Shown here: piece by piece, positions 8,178 to 15,084 of the stretch | Position numbering within the stretch: position 1 is the first letter of the stretch | How the letters are laid out: each line of letters begins with the position of its first letter | Assembly: GCA_016303065.1 (NCBI GenBank) | Contig: JAEDMJ010000026.1 | Location: 1-26,987, forward strand | DNA length: 26,987 nt | Origin: Clostridiales bacterium | GTDB taxonomy: Bacteria; Bacillota; Clostridia; Oscillospirales; QAMX01 | Reading direction: 5' to 3' | Position numbers and translations under genes: made by a program | Notes under the pieces: model-generated | Told to the model about the DNA's origin: nothing | The model's input: only the letters and a program-made list of their open reading frames with translations | Database searches by the model: none

Positions 8178-8187
8178 CATTCAAAGT

Positions 8188-8760
8188 TTACCGGCGCTTC
8201 GCAGCCGTTTCAAGAAAAAAGCCGTGAACTCGCGCGTCCCCGGTCAGCTCCGGGTGAAAAGCCGTGACAAGCTGGTTTCCCTGCCTTGCGGCGACGATCT
8301 TTCCCCCGCAGCGGGCGAGAACCTCGGCCCTTTCCCCGCACGCCGAAATATACGGGGCGCGGATAAAGACCATGGGGATTTTTCCGACTCCGGCAAAATC
8401 CTCTTCCGCGGCAAAGCTTCCGAGCTGTCTTCCGTATGCGTTGCGCTTTGCCGTAATGTCCATCGTTCCGATGTGCGGCGACGGCTCTCCCTCGATCCTT
8501 TCGGCCAGCAGTATAAGTCCCGCACAGGTGCCGAAAACGGGCATTCCTTTTCCGATCAGGTCTTTCAGCGGCTCCATAAGCCCCAGATCCCTCAGAAGCT
8601 TTCCGATGACCGTGCTCTCCCCGCCGGGAAGCACAAGGGCGTCAAAGGATCTGTCCGCGTCACGCCGCTGTCTTATCTCGAAAGTCTCCGCGCCAAGGGA
8701 CTCCAGCATTCTCCGGTGCTCTGCAAAAGCACCCTGAAGGGCAAGAACTCCGACTCTCAT
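8188..8760 (-). CDS. pdxT: Pyridoxal 5'-phosphate synthase, glutaminase subunit PdxT
   Basis: This 190-residue class I glutamine amidotransferase hydrolyses glutamine and channels ammonia to PdxS for de novo PLP synthesis. The N-terminus VGVLALQGAF, the glycine-rich LPGGEST, the nucleophile Cys79 in FGTCAGL, and His169/Glu171 in AFHPE form the family triad; the length is normal. The ATG at 8760 shares one base with the TGA of pdxS (TGATG), so the two are translationally coupled. A GTG one codon earlier is possible, but MRVGVLALQG aligns with known starts. Transcription ends at the shared hairpin at 8130-8177. Confidence 0.97.
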   Translation of the reverse strand: MRVGVLALQGAFAEHRRMLESLGAETFEIRQRRDADRSFDALVLPGGESTVIGKLLRDLGLMEPLKDLIGKGMPVFGTCAGLILLAERIEGEPSPHIGTMDITAKRNAYGRQLGSFAAEEDFAGVGKIPMVFIRAPYISACGERAEVLARCGGKIVAARQGNQLVTAFHPELTGDARVHGFFLETAAKRR

Positions 8761-9635
8761 CACTTTCCGCGCTCCGCCATAAGCAGAGCGATCTCCTGTT
8801 CGTTTATGCCCACCATCGCCTCTCCGAGATCTTCGGATATCTCCGCAAGAATTCGCGGGTCGGAATAGTTCGTGACGGCCTTGACGATCGCCGCGGCGCG
8901 CTTTGCCGGATTTCCGGACTTGAAAATGCCGGAGCCCACGAAGACTCCCTCGGCTCCAAGCTGCATCATAAGCGCCGCGTCCGCCGGAGTCGCGACTCCT
9001 CCCGCGGCGAAGTTCACGACCGGAAGCTTTCCGTTTTCCGCCACGAACTTAACAAGGGAGTAATCGACCTGGAGCTCCTTTGCGGCCTGGTAAAGCTCAT
9101 CGGCGGACATGGACGTGAGCCGCCTGATCTCGCTCTGCATCATTCTCATATGGCGCACCGCCTGGACGATATCTCCCGTTCCCGGCTCGCCCTTTGTGCG
9201 TATCATGGAAGCTCCCTCGCTGATGCGTCTGAGCGCTTCGCCCAGATCCTTCGCACCGCAGACGAAAGGCACGTCAAACTGCGTCTTGTCTATGTGGTAC
9301 TTGTCGTCCGCCGGAGAAAGCACTTCGCTTTCGTCGATGTAGTCGATCTCAATGGCCTGAAGAATCTGCGCTTCCGCAAAGTGACCGATGCGGCACTTCG
9401 CCATGACCGGAATCGATACGGCCGCCTGTATTCCCTTTATCATCTTCGGGTCGCTCATACGGGCAACTCCGCCCGCCGCGCGGATGTCCGCAGGGATACG
9501 CTCAAGAGCCATAACGGCGCACGCGCCGGCCTCCTGGGCAATTTTTGCTTCTTCAGGCGTCGTGACGTCCATTATTACGCCGCCCTTTAGCATCTGGGCA
9601 AGGTTTTTGTTCAGCTCATATCTGTCATTTGACAT
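8760..9635 (-). CDS. pdxS: Pyridoxal 5'-phosphate synthase, lyase subunit PdxS
   Basis: This 291-residue TIM-barrel enzyme makes PLP from ribose 5-phosphate, glyceraldehyde 3-phosphate and ammonia supplied by PdxT, as a 12+12 complex. Visible family residues include Asp23 (IMDV), the catalytic Lys80 in PVMAKCRIGH and Lys148 in IRTKGEPGTGD, and phosphate-binding loops FAAGGVATP and FVGSGIFKS. The start at 9635 is set by GAGGAG 8 bases upstream; a GTG three codons earlier overlaps that site. The best -10 seen is TATACT at 9683-9678, but its -35 (TTTTAT) is poor, so an activator such as a PdxR-type protein may be needed. No pdxR is in the window. Confidence 0.97.
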   Translation of the reverse strand: MSNDRYELNKNLAQMLKGGVIMDVTTPEEAKIAQEAGACAVMALERIPADIRAAGGVARMSDPKMIKGIQAAVSIPVMAKCRIGHFAEAQILQAIEIDYIDESEVLSPADDKYHIDKTQFDVPFVCGAKDLGEALRRISEGASMIRTKGEPGTGDIVQAVRHMRMMQSEIRRLTSMSADELYQAAKELQVDYSLVKFVAENGKLPVVNFAAGGVATPADAALMMQLGAEGVFVGSGIFKSGNPAKRAAAIVKAVTNYSDPRILAEISEDLGEAMVGINEQEIALLMAERGK

Positions 9636-9787
9636 TTTCTTCACTCCTCAAATATAGTTATGTCTTAAGCATGAAATAGTATACAGCCCATCTGGACTTC
9701 ATAAAATACTCAGAATATGTTTTTTTAATAATACCAGTTATGCTGTCCGCACATCTCCCGTCCTCACTTGTCCCGGGCTGTTACACG

Positions 9788-9842
9788 GTTCATTTTGAGT
9801 TCACTCACAGTTCAGACATGGTTAAACTGCAAATGCTATACT
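9788..9842 (+). promoter_or_regulatory. Pho-box-like promoter (four 11-bp direct repeats plus TATACT) for the TauE/SafE gene
   Basis: GTTCA begins at 9788, 9799 and 9810 and GTTAA at 9821, exactly one helical turn apart. The -10 hexamer TATACT is at 9837-9842, 16 bases after the start of the last repeat, with no independent -35 box. This is how PhoB/PhoP-activated promoters are organised: 11-bp repeats replacing the -35, with TGTCA in Escherichia coli and GTTCA in Streptomyces. The same arrangement recurs at 10754-10808. Assignment to PhoB/PhoP is inference; another OmpR-type regulator could use such repeats. Confidence 0.72.
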
Positions 9843-9862
9843 TTGAGCTAAATCACTCCTGA

Positions 9863-9891
9863 CCGTAAACGAAAAAAACAGCCGTTTATGG
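9863..9891 (+). other. Hairpin in the leader of the TauE/SafE transcript
   Basis: A 9-bp stem with one G-U pair (9863-9871 with 9883-9891) and an A-rich loop sits between the -10 box and the ribosome binding site. It has no U-tail on the plus strand. Role unknown. Confidence 0.4.
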
Positions 9892-9924
9892 CTCGGATCT
9901 ATCCCCCCAGAAGGAGAACCCCAT

Positions 9925-10677
9925 ATGCAGTTTGTAATTTTTATCATAATCGGCTTTGCCGCCCAGCTTATCGACGGGACCCTCGGAATGGCCTACGGCG
10001 TAAGCTGCCGCACCTTTCTGAAAATGGCCGGACTTCCCGCGTCAATGGCCAGCGCCGTCGTCCACTGCTCGGAAGTTCCCACAACGCTCGTTTCCGGCAT
10101 CGCGCACTGGCGGTTCAAAAACGTGTCCTGGAAGCTTCTTTTGAAGCTTGCCATTCCCGGCGTAATCGGCGGAGTCCTGGGCGCATGGGTGCTCTCGTCA
10201 ATCGGCGACAAGCTCGAGCCCTTTATCGACGTCTATCTGATCGTCATGGGCGTTCTGATATTTATCAAGGTCTTCAAAAAAGACGGCAAAGCTCCCCGCA
10301 AGGAAGGAGCCTACGTTTATCCCCTCGGATTCATCGGCGGATTTCTCGACGCCACCGGCGGCGGCGGATGGGGCCCCGTTGTCACCTCCACAATGCTCGC
10401 CTCCAACCACGACACCAAGAAAACCATCGGGACCGTCAACACCGCTGAGTTCGTCGTCACGCTTGCACAGACGACAGCCTTCTTTGTGCTGATCTCCGAC
10501 TTCATCGCCCATTGGCAAACGATACTCGGCCTGATCATCGGCGGCGTTCTGGCCGCTCCCCTTGCCGCATGGATCTGCAAAAAGCTCCCCGTGAAGCCGC
10601 TTCTCGCAATCGTCGGCACACTGATCGTCGGCCTCAATATTTACAACCTCGTCACCTGGATCATCGCAGCTCTCTGA
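9925..10677 (+). CDS. TauE/SafE (TSUP) family permease
   Basis: This 250-residue integral membrane protein has about eight hydrophobic segments arranged as two similar halves. It carries the TSUP signatures GxxAQLIDGTLGMAYG in the first helix region and GFIGGFLDATGGGGWGPVV in the second half. Family members move sulfur-containing or organic anions such as sulfite, sulfonates or sulfoacetate, so the ligand here is open. The start is ATG with AAGGAG 8 bases upstream. It has its own terminator and a Pho-box-like promoter of the same design as the neighbouring lipid-type operon, so the two units are probably coregulated though separately transcribed. Confidence 0.88.
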   Translation: MQFVIFIIIGFAAQLIDGTLGMAYGVSCRTFLKMAGLPASMASAVVHCSEVPTTLVSGIAHWRFKNVSWKLLLKLAIPGVIGGVLGAWVLSSIGDKLEPFIDVYLIVMGVLIFIKVFKKDGKAPRKEGAYVYPLGFIGGFLDATGGGGWGPVVTSTMLASNHDTKKTIGTVNTAEFVVTLAQTTAFFVLISDFIAHWQTILGLIIGGVLAAPLAAWICKKLPVKPLLAIVGTLIVGLNIYNLVTWIIAAL

Positions 10678-10702
10678 GCTCCAGCCTTTTGAAAACACAG
10701 CC

Positions 10703-10740
10703 AACCGCCTGAAAAAGCAAGTTTTTCAGGCGGTTTTATT
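10703..10740 (+). terminator. Intrinsic terminator after the TauE/SafE gene
   Basis: A perfect 14-bp stem (10703-10716 with 10722-10735), a five-base loop and a T-rich tail, 25 bases after the stop codon. It separates the permease transcript from the next Pho-box-like promoter. Confidence 0.92.
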
Positions 10741-10753
10741 TTTCTTTAATCAA

Positions 10754-10808
10754 GTTCATATTTAGTTCATATACAGTTCAGATATGGTTAAACTACGGGT
10801 GTTATACT
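10754..10808 (+). promoter_or_regulatory. Pho-box-like promoter (four 11-bp direct repeats plus TATACT) for the sphingoid-type operon
   Basis: GTTCA begins at 10754, 10765 and 10776 and GTTAA at 10787, each 11 bases apart; TATACT at 10803-10808 again begins 16 bases after the start of the last repeat. The element matches the one at 9788-9842 in repeat number, phase, order (three GTTCA, then GTTAA) and distance to -10. A leader of about 105 bases follows, with two small hairpins (10853-10865 and 10869-10884). Confidence 0.74.
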
Positions 10809-10919
10809 GACGCCATAAATACATAAATATTTTTAAGTATTTTTCGTTTTGCCCGGCACAGCCGGAAGCCGCCATAATAAGCGGTTTTGAAAAAGCAGAT
10901 TAAGCACAGAGGTTTTGAC

Positions 10920-11678
10920 ATGAACAATAAAGAAGAAAGAGCCCTTGCATTCGTAAATATGTACGCCGTGCTCGGAGCACTGAGAAAGCTCTGCCTTATG
11001 GACGAAGAGGCGGCAAAGCTTGCCGGCGAGGATATCTCCGTCGGCATTTCCGTCAAGGACGGGCCGGAGGCAACGCTTGTCTTCGGCGGCGGCCGCTGCG
11101 AGGTGCGTGACGGGACGGAAAAATGCCGCATAAAGCTCCCCTTCTCCTCCTGCCGGAAGTTCAACGGAATGATCGACGGAACCGTCACGCCGATTCCGAG
11201 CCGCGGATTTCTGAAAATCGGATTCCTGACCGGAAACTTCACTTCCCTGACAAAAATACTCGAAAGCTATCTCCGTCCCGCTCCCGAAAAGCTTTCCGAT
11301 CCGGAATTTTTCCGCCGCAGCACGCTTCTGATGCTGAACGTGATCGCGTCCGCTGCGGCGCAGCTCGGAAACACCGACAGCGTCGGAAAAGCCAGCGCGT
11401 CCTATATTCCGGACGGCGCGGTGGAAATCTCCATCCGCGGGGAAGAGAGCGTGTGGCTCACGGCCAGGGACCACACACTTTCCGCAGTTTTCGACCGTCC
11501 CGACCGCATCACCGCGTTTATGAGCTTTGACAACCTGAAGCTTGCCCGCGACATCTTCGACGGCAAAGCCAACAGCGTTGCCTCCGTCGGGACCGGCGGT
11601 GTCCGAATCGGCGGAATGGTCCCGCAGGTGGACAACATAAACCGCATATTTGACAGAGTCGCCCTCTATCTCTCCTGA
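10920..11678 (+). CDS. Possible two-repeat SCP2-like lipid-binding protein, first gene of operon
   Basis: This 252-residue soluble protein has no signal or membrane segment. It appears to hold two similar modules, at about residues 50-118 and 174-251. Each ends with a helix carrying DG, a loop, a short strand (FLKIGF and GVRIGG), then an amphipathic helix ending Y-L (TKILESYL and FDRVALYL). The order strand-helix-DG-strand-helix recalls the SCP2 sterol-carrier fold, which binds lipids or acyl-CoA in a hydrophobic tunnel. This is a weak family call made by eye. The start is ATG 10920 with AGAGG 7 bases upstream; an in-frame TTG at 10887 lacks a site. As leader gene of an operon with an acyl-CoA-condensing enzyme, a lipid-handling role is plausible. 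Confidence 0.6.
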   Translation: MNNKEERALAFVNMYAVLGALRKLCLMDEEAAKLAGEDISVGISVKDGPEATLVFGGGRCEVRDGTEKCRIKLPFSSCRKFNGMIDGTVTPIPSRGFLKIGFLTGNFTSLTKILESYLRPAPEKLSDPEFFRRSTLLMLNVIASAAAQLGNTDSVGKASASYIPDGAVEISIRGEESVWLTARDHTLSAVFDRPDRITAFMSFDNLKLARDIFDGKANSVASVGTGGVRIGGMVPQVDNINRIFDRVALYLS

Positions 11679-11720
11679 GAACGAAAACAATCATAACGGA
11701 ACAAAATCGGAGAATCTGTG

Positions 11721-12974
11721 ATGAAAAAGATTTATAACTATGAAAAAAGCCGCGAGCTTTTCGCCCGCGCCCAGAAAGTCATCCCCTCCGGAATATACGG
11801 GCACCAGGGTCCCGCCGAGGGCTGTTACATGCCGGTGGAAGCGTTTCCCTTCTATTCCGAGCGCGCCCAGGGTTCCTATTTCTGGGATGTGGACGGGAAC
11901 CGCTTCATCGACTATATGTGCGGCTACGGACCGAATGTTCTCGGGTACAACGACCCCGACGTCAACGCTGCCGCCGACGCCCAGCGCGCAAAATGCGACT
12001 GTGTCACGGCTCCGTCGTCGGTCATGATCGACTTTGCGGATCTGCTTGTCGACACCGTCGCCACTGCCGACTGGGCTTTCTTTGCAAAAAACGGGAACGA
12101 CGTCACAAGCCTTGCCGTCATGACCGCCCGCGCGCACACCCGCCGGAAAAAGATCGTATTTTTCCGCGGATATTACCATGGAGTTTCCCCCTGGACCCAG
12201 AAAATCGACTACCCCGGCGTTTTGCCGGAAGAGGTCGCCAACAACATCTATCTGCCCTGGAACGACTTCGGCGCAATTGAGGAGGCGTTCAAAAAAGAGG
12301 GCGACAACATCGCCGCCGTCATCGGCCAGCCCTATATGCACGGCAACTTCGCCGACAACGAGCTTCCGGCCAAGGGCTTCTGGAAGCACGTCCGGTCGCT
12401 CTGCGACAAGTACGGCTCCCTGCTCATTGTGGACGACGTGCGCGCAGGGTTCCGTCTCGACCTTGCCGGTTCCGACCATTTTTACGGCTTCGAGGCAGAC
12501 CTTATCTGCTTCTGCAAGGCTCTGGCGAACGGCTACAACGTCTCTGCCCTCTGCGGCAGGGAGCACGTCAAAAACACCGTCTCCGGGATCTCTTTCACCG
12601 GAAGCTACTGGATGTCCGCCGTTCCCTTTGCCGCGGGCATCGCCTGCATCGAAAAGATGAAGCGGCTCGATCTCTGCGGGCTTCTCCGCAGCCGCGGCGA
12701 AGCCCTCGCCTCCGGGCTTTCCTCCGCCGCGAAAAAATACGGCTTCGACCTTCACATCACCGGAGAACCCGCGCTTCCGTATTTCCGGATCGCCGACGAT
12801 CCGACCCTTGCCCTGCACCAGGAATGGGTCGCGGAATGCGTGCGCCGCGGAATCTTCATAACCAACCACCACAATCATTTCATCAACGCTTCTCTCAGCG
12901 AAGCCGATATCGCCGAAACGGTCGAAGTTGCCGACGAAGCCTTCGCCGCGGTAAGAGAACGGCACAGCCGATAA
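11721..12974 (+). CDS. Class III PLP-dependent aminotransferase, glutamate-1-semialdehyde-aminomutase-like
   Basis: This 417-residue fold-type I enzyme shows class III features: GSYFWDVDGNRFIDYMCGYGPNVLGY near the N-terminus, FAKNGNDVTSLAV in the position of the GSA aminomutase phosphate loop, RGYYHG, the PLP-nitrogen Asp238 in LLIVDDVRAGFR (commonly DEV in relatives), and the Schiff-base Lys266 in FCKALANGY. The start ATG 11721 follows GGAGA by 7 bases; a GTG one codon earlier is too close. No hem genes are nearby, so haem synthesis is unlikely. It sits 42 bases after the SCP2-like gene and 37 before the oxoamine synthase. It may make or remodel the amino acid or amino-ketone of that pathway; the substrate is unknown. 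Confidence 0.85.
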   Translation: MKKIYNYEKSRELFARAQKVIPSGIYGHQGPAEGCYMPVEAFPFYSERAQGSYFWDVDGNRFIDYMCGYGPNVLGYNDPDVNAAADAQRAKCDCVTAPSSVMIDFADLLVDTVATADWAFFAKNGNDVTSLAVMTARAHTRRKKIVFFRGYYHGVSPWTQKIDYPGVLPEEVANNIYLPWNDFGAIEEAFKKEGDNIAAVIGQPYMHGNFADNELPAKGFWKHVRSLCDKYGSLLIVDDVRAGFRLDLAGSDHFYGFEADLICFCKALANGYNVSALCGREHVKNTVSGISFTGSYWMSAVPFAAGIACIEKMKRLDLCGLLRSRGEALASGLSSAAKKYGFDLHITGEPALPYFRIADDPTLALHQEWVAECVRRGIFITNHHNHFINASLSEADIAETVEVADEAFAAVRERHSR

Positions 12975-13011
12975 ACAAACAAAACAACATTAAAAACCGG
13001 GAGGAAATTTT

Positions 13012-14196
13012 ATGGATATCTTTGAAAAGTGCAGAAACTATACTCTTGCCGACGAATTCCGCGCCAAAGGCATCTATCCCTATTTCCGCGCACTCGAATC
13101 CAGACAGGACACCGAAGTTATCATGGAAGGCAAGCGCCGCATTATGCTCGGTTCCAACAACTATCTGGGACTTACCGCCTGTCCCGAGGTCGTCGAGGCC
13201 GGCATCCGCGCATACGAACAGTACGGTTCCGGCTGCTCCGGCTCCCGCTTTTTAAACGGCACCCTGAAGCTCCATCTCGAACTTGAGGCCGAGCTTGCCG
13301 ACTTTCTCCGCAAGGAGGCCGTCGTCACCTTTTCGACAGGCTTCCAGTCCAACCTCGGCATAATAAGCGCCCTTGTGGGCCGCACGGACTATGTGATCTG
13401 CGACCGCGAAAATCACGCCAGCATTTACGACGGCTGCCGCCTCAGCTTTGGGAAGATGCTCCGCTACCGCCACAGCGACATGGAGGATCTTGAAAACTGT
13501 CTCAAACGCGTTCCCGAAACCTCCGGATGCCTCATCGTTACCGACGGCGTATTCAGCATGGGCGGAGACATCGCCCGCCTCCCCGAGATCGTGGAGCTGG
13601 CGAAAAAGTACGGCGCCCGCGTGATGGTTGACGACGCCCACGGTCTCGGCGTCATCGGCGAGGGCGGCCGCGGCACGGCAAGCCATTTCGGACTTGAAAA
13701 AGAAGTCGATATCTACATGGGAACCTTTTCAAAATCCCTTGCCAGCCTCGGCGGATACATGGCAGGCGACGCAAAAGTTGTGGACTACGTTCGCCACAAC
13801 TCCCGCCCGTTCATTTTCTCCGCATCCATAACCCCGGCAAGCTGTGCTTCCGCCCTTGCCGCCCTGCGACACATAAAAGCCCATCCGGAGCTTGTGAAGC
13901 GTCTCTCCCAGCTTTCCGCCTATGCCCGCGCCGGACTGAAGGACCGCGGACTGAAGATCGCCGACTCCGAAGCTCCGATCATCCCGATATTCACCTATAC
14001 CATGGAAAACACCCTGCGCATCGCCGCAGAGATCTATGACCGCGGAGTTTACGTCAACACCGTCCTGCCCCCGGCAGCGCCCACGGACGGCTGTATGCTC
14101 CGCACAAGCTACATGGCGACGCTGACGGAAGCGCTCCTCGACGAGGCCATGGACATCATCGCCGACGTGGTGCTCAGAAACAACCCCCATGAGTAA
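13012..14196 (+). CDS. Alpha-oxoamine synthase, serine palmitoyltransferase-like
   Basis: This 394-residue PLP enzyme belongs to the family that condenses an amino acid with an acyl-CoA with loss of CO2 (serine palmitoyltransferase, KBL, BioF, HemA). Key residues are present: His135 (NHASIYDG), Asp207 and His210 (MVDDAHGLG), and Lys241 in GTFSKSLASLGG. The N-terminal GIYPYFRALES, then LGSNNYLGLT and GCSGSRFLNGTLKLHLELE, resembles bacterial serine palmitoyltransferases such as those of Bacteroides and Sphingomonas more than KBL or BioF. No biotin or tdh genes are nearby. The amino acid could be serine, alanine, glycine or cysteate. The start ATG follows GGGAGG. The 3' end overlaps the SDR gene by 8 bases, so the two are coupled. 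Confidence 0.88.
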   Translation: MDIFEKCRNYTLADEFRAKGIYPYFRALESRQDTEVIMEGKRRIMLGSNNYLGLTACPEVVEAGIRAYEQYGSGCSGSRFLNGTLKLHLELEAELADFLRKEAVVTFSTGFQSNLGIISALVGRTDYVICDRENHASIYDGCRLSFGKMLRYRHSDMEDLENCLKRVPETSGCLIVTDGVFSMGGDIARLPEIVELAKKYGARVMVDDAHGLGVIGEGGRGTASHFGLEKEVDIYMGTFSKSLASLGGYMAGDAKVVDYVRHNSRPFIFSASITPASCASALAALRHIKAHPELVKRLSQLSAYARAGLKDRGLKIADSEAPIIPIFTYTMENTLRIAAEIYDRGVYVNTVLPPAAPTDGCMLRTSYMATLTEALLDEAMDIIADVVLRNNPHE

Positions 14197-14977
14197 AATC
14201 GCCCTTGTCACCGGCGCCTCAAGCGGCATCGGCGCGGCGGCGGCGGAGCTTCTGGCGCAAAACGGCTGGACGGTCTGGGGACTTTCCCGCCGCGGCAGCG
14301 CGCCTTCGGGAGTCCGCGGCGTCTCCGGGGACATAACCGACCCGGACTCAGTCCGGCGGGTCCTTTCGGAAATAGGAAGCGTCTCAGGAAGGCTTGATCT
14401 TCTCGTGAACTGCGCGGGAAGCGGAATTTCCGGCGCGGTTGAATTCACCTCCGAAGAAGATTCCCGCCGCCAGATGGCCGTAAACCTGGACGGCACCGCG
14501 GCGGTGTGCCGCGCGGCGCTGCCCCTGCTTCGGGAAAGCCGGGGCATGATCCTCAACGTCTCGTCCGTTGCCGCAGTGCTTCCGATCCCCTTTCAAACAT
14601 GGTACTCCGCCTCAAAGGCCGCGCTGAACGCGTATTCCTCAGCGCTGGCAAACGAGCTCCGGCCCTTCGGAGTGCGGGTCTCAGCGGTCATGCCCGGCGA
14701 CATAAAGACGGGATTTACCGCCGCAAGGGAAAAATCCCCCGTGGGGGACGAGGTATACTGCGGAAGAATATCCCGTTCCGTCGAAAAAATGGAGCGCGAC
14801 GAACAAAACGGCATGCCGCCCAAAGCTGTCGCAAAAAAAATCCTCCGCCTTTCCGGCAGAAAGCGCGTTCCGCCCGTCTGCACGGTCGGCGCAGGATATG
14901 CGGCGCTCGTGTTGCTGTCCCGGCTTCTTCCCCGCCGGTTTGTCAACCGCATTCTCTACCTTATGTATGCAAAATAA
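14189..14977 (+). CDS. Short-chain dehydrogenase/reductase, 3-ketosphinganine-reductase-like
   Basis: This 262-residue classical SDR has TGASSGIG (8-15) for NAD(P), an Arg pair after the second strand (SRRGS) that favours NADPH, NCAG in place of the usual NNAG, and the catalytic set Asn99, Ser126, Tyr139 and Lys143 (WYSASKAA). A hydrophobic C-terminus (about 236-258; ALVLLSRLLPRR then NRILYLMYAK) suggests membrane association, as in 3-ketodihydrosphingosine reductases. The gene overlaps the oxoamine synthase by 8 bases, so reduction of that enzyme's 3-keto product to the amino-alcohol is the natural proposal. No clear terminator follows; the next gene has its own promoter. Confidence 0.86.
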   Translation: MSKIALVTGASSGIGAAAAELLAQNGWTVWGLSRRGSAPSGVRGVSGDITDPDSVRRVLSEIGSVSGRLDLLVNCAGSGISGAVEFTSEEDSRRQMAVNLDGTAAVCRAALPLLRESRGMILNVSSVAAVLPIPFQTWYSASKAALNAYSSALANELRPFGVRVSAVMPGDIKTGFTAAREKSPVGDEVYCGRISRSVEKMERDEQNGMPPKAVAKKILRLSGRKRVPPVCTVGAGYAALVLLSRLLPRRFVNRILYLMYAK

Positions 14978-15001
14978 CGGTAAATCGTTCACCCTTTGTA
15001 C

Positions 15002-15031
15002 TTGAATTTCAGCAGGCTAATATTATATAAT
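15002..15031 (+). promoter_or_regulatory. SigA-type promoter for the cyclophilin gene
   Basis: TTGAAT (15002-15007), an 18-base spacer and TATAAT (15026-15031), with a leader of about 47 bases to the ATG at 15085. Confidence 0.72.
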
Positions 15032-15084
15032 AATACAAAAGGCAATGAGCCGAAAAACCAAGAAGAAAGTACGGAGTTGCAGAC

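Noticed and set aside
11691..12965. 424-codon minus-strand open frame opposite the class III aminotransferase
   Set aside because: Antisense shadow of a gene with intact catalytic motifs; no ribosome site or recognisable domain.
11721..12974. hemL (glutamate-1-semialdehyde aminomutase)
   Set aside because: No haem genes nearby, an altered DDV motif and a lipid-type operon context make the standard role unlikely.
13012..14196. 2-amino-3-ketobutyrate CoA ligase (kbl) or BioF as the identity of the oxoamine synthase
   Set aside because: No threonine dehydrogenase or biotin genes are near, and the N-terminal and SGSRFLNGTLKLH regions fit serine palmitoyltransferases better. It is not excluded without a tree.
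14986..14992. Single GTTCA before the cyclophilin gene as a third Pho-like box
   Set aside because: No further unit occurs 11 bases on, and a normal -35/-10 promoter is present.
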